A DNA stretch of 64,000 nt from Cadophora sp. MPI-SDFR-AT-0126 (lineage: Eukaryota > Ascomycota > Leotiomycetes > Helotiales > Ploettnerulaceae), in NCBI GenBank assembly GCA_020747065.1, contig JAGMVK010000002.1, positions 3,472,001 through 3,536,000 on the forward strand, read 5' to 3'. Position numbers and translations under genes: made by a program. Position 1 is the first letter of the stretch; every line of letters begins with the position of its first letter. Of the stretch, positions 56,271 to 64,000 are shown in pieces. The notes beneath the pieces are model-generated. The model was not told where the DNA came from and searched no databases. It saw only the letters and a list, made by a program, of their open reading frames with translations.

Positions 56271-57508
56271 TTAAAGCGGCAGTTGCTCACGTCTGGACAC
56301 TAAAACGGAACCAGCGAAGGGGAAAATTAATCCTCAGTCTATGGGTATTGTTGGATCCGCATAATGTGATGACGAAGCAGATCTAATCTTAATTCCAGGA
56401 GAGTGAGTCTGAGTACGATAGTGAGGTTGAGTACTGTATTTGGTAAATAAATGAAGAAAACGCAAATTAGGTGCGAGAGTAAGGTACTGTTCTTTTATGT
56501 TGCGTACGGTATCAGTGACAAAAATGAACGACCTAAATATGTACATGTCATCAATGTATACATGCTTTTGCAGCACAAAGGCTTAACCTGCAGATGCTCA
56601 CTTTACCCCACCTTACAACTACTTGTCCTGCCCCTATTGGTCCTGGAGTGGGGCCAGTGTCCCAGTGGCAGTGGCGCTACGTGGATCGTCCGCCCATCTC
56701 ACATTTCCATGTCAGCGTAAAAACTACCGCGGCTTCAGCCTCTTCATCTGCTTGAGGGTTTATCACGAGTGCCATAGCCACAACTCCTCAGGTAAACAAG
56801 GGGAGAGGAGAGGCATACATGCGGCCGGAGCGCCATGGTGAGAAGCTGAAGACGCGTTCAGCGACGCATTCCGAGCCGCGCCTTCTGATCTACTCTCTTC
56901 TCTCTCGATCTGTCTATTCGCTTCATCTCTCTTTTTCCTCGCTTCCTCTACCTCTATCTCCCCCTCTCCTTTCAGAGTTCGCTATAACGCCTTTCTCTCC
57001 CGTGATACCCTTAGAAGCAAACTATGAAGGTCTTGAAGCTGAAGTGAACCACCAAGCCACATTAGTCGGAAACGGATGGCAAGAGGCTCAAGAGGATAAG
57101 GACGAATTATTGTATGATGCTATTTGAGATACGATAGTCGATCGGTCGGTGCGTGAGGCACCTGGGTCGTTTGACCAACCCGTAGCATCCAAAATTCCAT
57201 TACTAGAACTATGGAGGGCTCTAGTAGCGCCGATGTATTGAGAGAGAAGGTCACCACACAAAAAGGTTTATAGAGAGTCAAGCTCGGGCTGGCTTCGAGA
57301 CTTGTTCCTATATCATATATATCATACATTTAATTTTAACCTTCGTGTGTTTTTCATACGATTCATTGTACCTTTATTGTCCTTGGTCTTGCCATACGTG
57401 CCGAAAGACTAAGATGAAGTCAGCGAAGTTATAGCCATAGACATTGCTGTTACAGTGAAAGTCGACATTGGTGCAATTGTCGAAGGCTGCTTGTCTCTCA
57501 TGCAGTAT

Positions 57509-57850
57509 TCACGAGCAAAAGCAGTCGCCACAGTTTCTGAAAGTGCTAGCTACCGACGTCCGCTTCTTGCTCCACAAGCCTCTTGATCCTTTCCGCAACC
57601 ACATCCCCTTGTTCCACAGATCCAATGTCCACAATCCTTCCCCCAAAATATTCTCCCCCGATACGTTGATGTCCTCCTTTCCAGCCAAAATGAACAGTGG
57701 ACTTTTGATCTTAGATAGTGGTGTTTTCGAGTTTAAATTGACGTAATTGAGGTGGACATACTCGATTGGGTTGGTGAACAGAATGGAAGAGCGGATGTAG
57801 GTGCGTTGGAGTGGGGTCAAAGTTCTGGATGTAGTGATTCCGGGAATGAA
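57509..57850 (-). pseudogene. Alpha/beta-hydrolase C-terminal remnant
   Basis: The minus frame reads LNSKTPLSKIKSPLFILAGK then EDINVSGENI and ends about 50 codons later. KSPLFILAGKED is the strand and acid-loop region seen near the end of alpha/beta hydrolases. No nucleophile elbow is found upstream, so it is probably a fragment. Confidence 0.35.
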
Positions 57851-58355
57851 GGATGCTAAAATTGAGCCTTTTCCTGCTGCTGACGGTCAGTGTATAGACT
57901 ACTCGATCAAAGGATAAAATTGTGATAATGTGCTCAGTAGTGAATACAGGTACCTACATTGTGCTATGCTCTCAATCCGCGATTCAAGTATGTATGCCAG
58001 TCCTTTACATGGATTCAGTTGCCCGCACAAGCGAGGACTCTGATGTTGCAGGCAGGACAGGTTTCCTCCGTTGTGAAACATCGTATTCTGATCAAACGTT
58101 TGCGGTCGCTATCCTCTTCTTACCCAACTGATTCTCGTCCCATCTTGACGTGCTGACTTGAATGTGCTGATCGTTGAGTTGCGTATTCTTGTTGTAAGCA
58201 AGAATGATCCACTGCTTTTGTGGGGATTTCGACTGCAGAGTGTGCCTTCGTTCTGATCTCCTGGCACACGACTGATTCAGGCGACGGACGATCCTCTCCG
58301 CCATTTTCTTCTCAGCGCAGTCGCCAGCCTATAATGGTCGACCTAGCCCTAGAGC

Positions 58356-59867
58356 CTACCGCCGGTTCAGGTCTCGAATTCGAGGGCTGACATGATCGTG
58401 GGGTTCAGGAAAGAGTCCTTCGTGCCACGCAAGACCAGGGTTGAGGACGAGGACCTTTAGTTTTTGAAACACATAGTTAGATAAGAAGCCGTCGTGTATA
58501 CCCGTTAGATCAAACCGATCGAGTCTAGCGCGGCATAGATGACGACCCCAGAAGTCTCTTCCATCTACTCCAAGATATTCACTAGTTCGAGTCCACTCAA
58601 GGCCTTGTGGGAGCGCCCGATAATGGTCGTCTGTATGTATTGAGTCTACGCGGACCTCCTCGAGACGCAGCCAGCTAGCTACTTGACGTTGGAAGTACTG
58701 TACCACTTCCTTGTCCGCGACAGCATTCAATAGATGGAACTCGAGTAGGGTCCCTTTGTGCCGTTCTAGTAATGCTAGCAATGGTTGGTGTTTAGCACAA
58801 GATGTGTCGTTATCTGAAACATCAGAACTATAAAAGAAGGGCAGATAAAGATGTGTAAGATGAAGGAGATTGAGGTCTGCCAAGACATCAGGCAACTGGT
58901 AGATAGAAATAAGATCTAGATAAAGACAGGTAAGGTTCTGAAAGAGTGGGAGTACGGCACTCGTCAGCTCTGGTGCTTCTATTAACCTAGGGCAATAATT
59001 AGAAACTGTCATATACAACGTCGAGCGTACGTACGAGTCGCTATTGTCAGAAATTGCTAATTCTTTCAATGGCAATGGGAGCCCCGACCTAACTTGGTCC
59101 TCAAGGGCAGCTCTATATTTTGCAGCTGCAGAGAGAAAGGTCACTGCGGCAGGGCTGTCATACCCACTACCAAAGTCGTCCGCCGTGGAACAAAAATGCA
59201 GCTTTTCCAATATACTCTCCCCAAGAGCAAGTCCTAACGCATGGCCTTCTAGAGGAGACAGCAACCCTAACTCCAGCGCTGTAAGCTTCGATAGCCCGTC
59301 AAATGCTAATGGCGGAAGATCGTTTGAGGGGCTCGTGGTACGCCAGAGCCGTAGTTCCTGGAGTAATGGCAGCCGTAACAGAGTATCCCAGATGTCCTGG
59401 GTCACCTCTCCGTCGATCCGTACACTCCGTAGGTCGGAGAAGAATTCAGGAGTCGTGTAGAAGAGAGAGAGCGTTGTAGCTTCGAGTATTCCATCTTCGT
59501 AATAGTTTTCTTCCCCGGAAATTGCTCGCATCCGAAGTGAAAGATGCTTGACAAAGCTGGCCCTTGGATGGATGGGAGGCCGTTCGTCGCTTGCCTCAGC
59601 GTTGTGGCGCCCTGACTCTTTGTGGCATTGCTCAATGGTCAGGGTTCGTATGGGGCAGGTGGAACCTTTTCGCAACCCGTCTTGCCATTCATTATCAAGA
59701 TACTGGATATCTAAAATAACGTTCTGCCACAGGATACGCTCAATAGCAGTATTTGCAGTACGTGAAACTAATGCAAAGTTCTTCAGCGTCTGCAAGTCGT
59801 CTATGGATTCAATAATACAGTTAATGAGATCCCAAGACAGCAGGGAATGCGAATGAGTGCGAGCCAT
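58356..59867 (-). CDS. F-box/LRR-like protein
   Basis: A single exon from the ATG at 59867 encodes 503 residues. The N-terminus has an F-box-like segment (LLSWDLINCIIESIDDLQTL KNFALVSRTANTAIERILW), then FVKHLSLRMR, LRSVRIDGEVTQ, LLQELRLWRT, LTALELGLLS, LTCLYLDLIS and LTHLYLPFF, irregular leucine-rich repeats. This is the plan of fungal F-box proteins that present substrates to SCF ligases. The substrate is unknown. No introns, and no damage seen. Confidence 0.75.
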   Translation of the reverse strand: MARTHSHSLLSWDLINCIIESIDDLQTLKNFALVSRTANTAIERILWQNVILDIQYLDNEWQDGLRKGSTCPIRTLTIEQCHKESGRHNAEASDERPPIHPRASFVKHLSLRMRAISGEENYYEDGILEATTLSLFYTTPEFFSDLRSVRIDGEVTQDIWDTLLRLPLLQELRLWRTTSPSNDLPPLAFDGLSKLTALELGLLSPLEGHALGLALGESILEKLHFCSTADDFGSGYDSPAAVTFLSAAAKYRAALEDQVRSGLPLPLKELAISDNSDSYVRSTLYMTVSNYCPRLIEAPELTSAVLPLFQNLTCLYLDLISIYQLPDVLADLNLLHLTHLYLPFFYSSDVSDNDTSCAKHQPLLALLERHKGTLLEFHLLNAVADKEVVQYFQRQVASWLRLEEVRVDSIHTDDHYRALPQGLEWTRTSEYLGVDGRDFWGRHLCRARLDRFDLTGIHDGFLSNYVFQKLKVLVLNPGLAWHEGLFPEPHDHVSPRIRDLNRR

Positions 59868-59963
59868 ATCAGTCGGGCAACTGGATGATAGTAAAGTAAT
59901 GTTTAAAAGTGGTCAAGAAAAGTCGGTCTGGCTAAAAATATTGCTTAGTAATCATATTTTGGC

Positions 59964-60545
59964 CTAACACCAGTGGGTGTCAGAATTCGTGACGCACGAA
60001 CCACCCCTCTTAAAAACACCCTCTACAATATTAATTCGTAAAAAGCAACAACAAATTATTTTCGTTAAAACTTTCAATAGAGAGATATTATGGACACTCG
60101 GTGGTAATCCTGTATGCTTTGTTTTGAAATTTACGGAATTCTGCGCTGCAAACCTAGTAGTTAAAGCTGAGGCTGGTTTTTGGTGTTCTGAAAATGCGTC
60201 ACGAATTCTGACATCCACTGGTGAATTAGCCTTGATCCGAGGGTCCAAAATAGAGGCAATCCAGTACATGTCGTTACTCTTCATGGCCAGGTAGTACTTG
60301 TTGAAGACCTCAAGTCCCTTTTGAGCTGCCTTAATAAGAGATAGATCATAGGTTGAGTACTCTCCCTGCTTCTTCACAATCGACTGCGGGAGCTGGTCTA
60401 GCTTCAAGTAGAGGTTCGGAATACGGTGAAGCGTAGGCTCTTCTCGTGAGACGTATAGCGTATGTTGCTCAAAAGGCTTGAGGAGATCCCGAATCTGCTG
60501 AAGACGCTTCCAAGTAGAATGCAATCCCAGCCAGTGTGCAGACAC
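59964..60545 (-). mobile_element. hAT-family transposase fragment
   Basis: The minus frame (193 codons) begins with WLGLHSTWKRLQQIRDLLKP and continues LHRIPNLYLKLDQLPQSIVK, then FNKYYLAMKSNDMYWIASIL DPRIK. YW.ASILDPR.K is the hAT RNase H-like region ahead of the dimerisation domain. The catalytic N-terminal half and the C-terminal hATC domain are missing, and the last ~60 residues look unrelated. A dead fragment. Confidence 0.7.
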
Positions 60546-60574
60546 GATGACCTTATCCTGCTAGAGGCTCAAAG

Positions 60575-61513
60575 CGTTTAGTGCGGATGATGTCCTCACC
60601 CCGCAACTGGATGACCTTGCCTAGCTACTACTTAGTGAATGAGAAAAATGGCGGCCCAAAGTGTTCGGTGTGCGGATGGATGACCTTCCGTTGCAAGTGG
60701 AATGACCTTGCCTGGCTCGCAAAGCGGATGGATGACCTTACCCTCCAAAATAAATGAGAGAAAATGTTGCTCAATGCGTTTGGTGCGGATGGATGACCTC
60801 GTGTAGTGGTGACCTTTCCCTGCAAGCTGATGAGAAAAAATGTGGCTTAAATCGTTTAGTGCGGATGGATGATCTCACCCTGCTCGTGGATGACGTTCGC
60901 CGCAAGTTCGGATGGATGACCTTCCCCTGCAAGTTGATGTGAAAAAGTGTGGCTCAAAGCGTTTAGTGCGGATGGATGACCTTGCCCTGCTCGTTCGTGA
61001 GAAAAAAAATGGGGACAAAAATGTTTAGTGCGGATGGATGACCTTCCCCTGCTAGCGGATGAGAAAAACTGAGGCACAAAGCGGCCTCGCATGCAAGACG
61101 ATGTACGGAAGGACCTTTCGTACGAAAGGTATAGTACACTAATACGTTTCAACAATCCATCCTTTCTCACCCACCAGCAGGGCAAGATAAACATTTTTGG
61201 ACCCTATTTTTTCTCATCCGCTAGCAGGGTAAGGTCATCAATCAACACTAACGCTTATCAATCAATGCTAATTTTTTGAACCACCATTTTTTCTCACCCA
61301 CCAGCAGGGTAAGGTCATCAATCAATACTAATATTTTAAGCCCCAAATTTTCTCACCCACCAGCAAGGTAAGGTCATCAATCGATACTGACGCTTTGAGC
61401 CCCCATCTTTCTCATCCACCAGCAGGGTAACATCATCAATCGACACTGCCACTTTGAGCCTACCTACGTAGGCCATTGTTCTCATCCTCCAGCAGGGTAA
61501 GGTCATCAATCTA
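60575..61513. repeat. Satellite array in two opposite orientations
   Basis: From about 60575 to 61085 units of roughly 90-100 bases carry GTGCGGATGGATGACCTT, CCCTGCAAG/TAG and GATGAGAAAAA...GCTCAAAGCGTTTAG in plus orientation. From about 61195 to 61513 shorter units (about 65 bases) carry the complement order: TTTTTCTCATCCGCTAGCAG, GGTAAGGTCATCAATC. The unit GATGACCTT-CCCTGCTAGCGGATGAGAAAAA is thus present both ways round a ~110-base centre. No coding value. Confidence 0.8.
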
Positions 61514-61516
61514 TAC

Positions 61517-61804
61517 TACTATCCCCCCCCCTTGTTTAATGTTAAATCTCTAGAAAAGTGGTACTCGTGTGGGCAGCTTTCTAGGGTGTTTATCCAGTAA
61601 GAATACTCGGTTGTTACGGTTGTCAAGGGGCAAAGGCTCTCGAGAACCTTCTACAACCACCCTTGCCTTTACAACAGACCAGATTTTGGCTCGTGCCTCG
61701 AGACTGACCAGGCTACTGCCAGGGCCTTTAACCAGTAAGAAACAGTACTTCGAGCCTCCCCTCTAGAAATTCCACATTTTAACATTAAACAAGGGGGGAT
61801 AGTA
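61517..61804. mobile_element. 288-bp MITE with C-rich terminal inverted repeats
   Basis: The left end TACTATCCCCC...TTGTTTAATGTTAAA pairs with the complement at the right end (61777-61804). The outermost TA on each side fits a TA target duplication. Internal CCAGTAAGAA occurs near both sides. It encodes nothing. Confidence 0.75.
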
Positions 61805-61836
61805 AACACTTTAAGTTGCACTTACTACTTCGTACT

Positions 61837-61872
61837 ATCCCCCCCCCTAAACAAACGTTAAAAGTGAACTTT
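61837..61872. repeat. Solo terminus related to the 61517-61804 MITE
   Basis: TACTATCCCCCCCCTAAACA, then AACGTTAAAAGT repeats the left-end pattern of the neighbouring element with changes. I see no matching right end nearby. Confidence 0.5.
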
Positions 61873-62849
61873 TGTGGGCTGAAGACGTAGAGGGCCTATG
61901 TTACTTAGTACGAAAGGTACATGCTGAAAAGATCAAAGACTTGGCGTCTGTGCTCTGTACTGGAAGATTCCACTCAACAAGGGAAATCAACCAATCAGCC
62001 AATCCGCTTTATCCTTTTCCTTCTCAGATCAGTAAAAACTGGGCCATCTAGCACAGACATCAAACCTCAGATTATTCTGCCCTGTACGAAGTATGTATTG
62101 GTTTCATATTGCCTTATTGCTGCCTGGTCTGATGTCATTCAGTCTCGGTGACGTCGAGCCGACAACGTCAACTGAATGCTGATTCGTCAAGCCACCACAC
62201 GTGATTGATTGCCACATGATACCCACAACCCGTTTTCTCCTTTTGTTGCATATCGCAGTTTTGTTGGAAAATCCTATATCATCCAATGGCATGAAAAGCC
62301 GTGATCAAAGGTGGAGAGGGAGGTAATTCCGCCTCCCCGTATCTTTGTTTCGGTCTACCAAAGAGTATTATGCCGTGGAACTTATCACAGAGATGTCTTC
62401 ATGAAGTACTCGAAGTCGCTGTCGGAATGCGACAATCGTTGGAGCCGAATAGCCCTTCATTTGAAAATCCTACGAAGTCGAATCCCGAGGCCGGCACAGT
62501 GGCAGCCAACGCCATCGATGGGGGCATTGTTATGGACGGTTTCTTTTTCCATTAAATCCCGGGACCATGACTACAATAGTTCTCTATTCTGCTATGTTCA
62601 ATTTGTTTAAAACAAAAGGGTATCGAAAGTTTAAGAAAATTGGTTTCCTTTTTGAAAGGGTATTAATGGTTGATATACAACTTTTGAAGTACATATTGTT
62701 TGTAATTGCAAGATTAAAAAAGAAACAACTGGCCTGTTAATCAATGCTAACTCTGTGCCTTTAAATGCAATGAATGTACAGTCCAATTTCACAAATCACA
62801 ATCCAACATGCATTAATCGATTCATTGATTGTAGCTGCTATCAGACGGC
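61873..62849. other. Gap without a supported gene
   Basis: Short frames only. The stretch before 62849 is AT-rich and is the 3' flank of the small heat-shock gene. Confidence 0.35.
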
Positions 62850-63452
62850 TTAAGAAATGTCAATTTTGCGGCTCTTAGCATTCTGCAACTTGGGAACGAG
62901 GATGCTGAGGATTCCATTCTTCATCGACGCCTTGACTTGATCCTGATCGACGCCAGTGGGGAAGGAGAAGCTTCGCGAGAACTCGCCGACACTGCGTTCA
63001 GAAACCCAATATCTGTGATCGGGCTTCTTGTTGCCTTCGCCCGTTTTGACGACCGCGGTGCCAGTGTTGGTGTTGTCTTTGTGAGACTTTTGTGCGTCGT
63101 TTTCGCCGCCTTCAGTAATCATGCCTGACGTCTCTTGGCCCTCGACGAATCCCGCTGGAGGTGTACCGTTGGTGAATGAGTGTTCGGTACGGCCTTTGAT
63201 AGTCAGGGTTTGCTGGTCTGTGAACTCGATCTCGACGTCCTTCTGTTCAATACCTGGAAGCTCGCCATAGAGTTCGTATGTTTGTGCGGTCTCCTTCACG
63301 TCGAACTTAGGGGTGAATGCCTCCAAGTGGCTACGATAGTGATGGCTACCGATTCCGCGGGAGTAGTTGTCAAAGTCACCGAGGAGTCGGAAGAGAGGTC
63401 CGAAGGAGGTAGAGGGATCGTCGGCGATGAAAGTTCGTGGGAAGAGAGACAT
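62850..63452 (-). CDS. hsp30: Hsp20-family small heat-shock protein (Hsp30 type)
   Basis: A single exon from the ATG at 63452 encodes 200 residues. It starts MSLFPRTF, as in fungal Hsp30. The alpha-crystallin domain runs from about residue 45: FTPKFDVKETAQTYELYGEL PGIEQKDVEIEF, TLTIKGRTEHSF, a long insert (about 100-145: GMITEGGENDAQKSHKDNTN) typical of filamentous-fungal members, then YWVSERSVGEFSRSFSFPTG VDQDQVKAS and the NGILSILVPK signature. It is an ATP-independent holdase of the cytosol, usually heat-induced. An upstream in-frame ATG at 63533 would add 27 residues, but lacks family support. Confidence 0.9.
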   Translation of the reverse strand: MSLFPRTFIADDPSTSFGPLFRLLGDFDNYSRGIGSHHYRSHLEAFTPKFDVKETAQTYELYGELPGIEQKDVEIEFTDQQTLTIKGRTEHSFTNGTPPAGFVEGQETSGMITEGGENDAQKSHKDNTNTGTAVVKTGEGNKKPDHRYWVSERSVGEFSRSFSFPTGVDQDQVKASMKNGILSILVPKLQNAKSRKIDIS

Positions 63453-63830
63453 TTTGCGTGTTGTTTGGGGTTTGATAAGAGTTTGTTTAAATTGGGTGAC
63501 TGGTAGTCTTGACAGTGCTCGATATGATTGCATAAGTCCTTTGATTTACTCAGTTGAGAAAACGAAGAAAAACGGAGGAGTGAGAGCCTATTTTTATATT
63601 TGGAAAAGGCATCTAGATCATAGTGGAATTATCTAGAAATTTAAAGCACTCTATAGTTCTGGCGTGATGCCTGACACGATCCTGGCGTGAATGGTCGTCG
63701 AGGAATGAGGGGGAATGGTCTTATGACCTTTTTGCGAGTTAACTAGAAACTTCTGTGAACATCAACAGAGAACATTCGGCCATTTGAGTTATTTCTAGCA
63801 CAATAAAAAGGACGAATGATTTTAAAATAC
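63453..63830 (-). promoter_or_regulatory. Heat-shock gene promoter with TATA and HSE-like boxes
   Basis: Reading toward the gene, a TATA-like AAATATAAAAATAG lies at about 63591-63604. HSE-like arrays include GAAACTTCTGTGAAC near 63745-63760 (GAA/TTC/GAA, one spacing off by a base) and GGAATTATCTAGAA near 63624-63638. This fits HSF control, by analogy with the family. Confidence 0.5.
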
Positions 63831-64000
63831 TTGGTACGGAAGGTACGAAGTACGAAGTACTTGGTAGTAGGGGTAATAGTTGTCACCAGTGATCGGAATG
63901 GTCTGGTCTGGTCTGGTCTGACCCCCCAGACCAGACCAGACTATCTGCTTACATAATAACCGGTCTGGTTGGACCGGCCCGACCAACTAGACCGCTAAGA
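63831..64000. repeat. Hairpin-forming GGTCTGGTCT repeat and TACGAAGTAC repeats
   Basis: Four TGGTC-TGGTC units at about 63899-63920 are followed, after a few C residues, by their complement CCAGACCAGACCAGAC (about 63926-63942). A second imperfect inverted pair (GGTCTGGTTGG / CCAACTAGACC) lies at 63961-63994. Just before, GGTACGAAGTACGAAGTAC occurs. This could be the terminus of an element running out of the window. Confidence 0.6.

Larger units (their letters stand above)
54774..57508. other. Gene-poor, repeat-bearing stretch
   Basis: About 2.7 kb with no supported gene. It contains an imperfect ~130/240-base tandem repeat (55370-55720) and a short-period minisatellite (56148-56270). Plus frames at 56819-57127 follow pyrimidine-rich (TCTC) sequence and are not convincing. 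Confidence 0.4.

Overview
The window looks like nuclear DNA of a filamentous ascomycete (Pezizomycotina). Many genes are split by short introns of about 45-110 bases with GT...AG borders. The families are typical of that group: NB-ARC/TPR STAND receptors, a HeLo-like protein with a C-terminal amyloid motif, Zn2Cys6 and C2H2 regulators, a LaeA-like methyltransferase, F-box proteins and an Hsp30-type small heat-shock protein. I cannot place the genus. Gene density is low, and TA-flanked inverted-repeat elements, transposase remnants and minisatellites fill much of the space. Exon borders below come from reading splice signals and frame continuity by eye.

0.2-11 kb: a large inverted duplication. 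Two NB-ARC/TPR receptors (left copy on -, 701-2960; right copy on +, 7883-10370) face away from each other. Between them lie a C2H2 protein (+), a pogo/Fot1-type transposase (-) and a HeLo-like protein (-, 6830-7703). The HeLo-like protein ends in, and both receptors begin with, the same short motif fitting N-x-G-x-Q-x-G-x-x-x-G. This is the layout of the fungal PP-motif amyloid signalling system (HELLP executioner and PNT1 NLR), here with two receptors and one executioner. It is the main finding.

11-18 kb: TA-flanked MITEs, one nested in another; a zinc-binding-like small protein; a six-exon patatin-like phospholipase with a RING-like segment; and an unusual Ras-type GTPase. 18-33 kb: mostly unrecognised genes, a GNAT acetyltransferase and minisatellites.

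33-37 kb: a Zn2Cys6 regulator and a SAM-dependent methyltransferase read outward from a shared 670-base region. 37-44 kb: repeats, a decayed Zn2Cys6 gene, a C2H2 remnant and an intact C2H2 regulator. 44.7-47 kb: an F-box protein. 48.7 kb: an orphan CreA-like zinc-finger piece.

49.5-54 kb: a 927-residue TPR-like protein and folylpolyglutamate synthase, whose start codons are only 19 bases apart. 54-64 kb: gene-poor and repeat-rich, with an F-box/LRR-like protein, a hAT transposase remnant, a satellite in both orientations, a MITE and an Hsp20-family gene.
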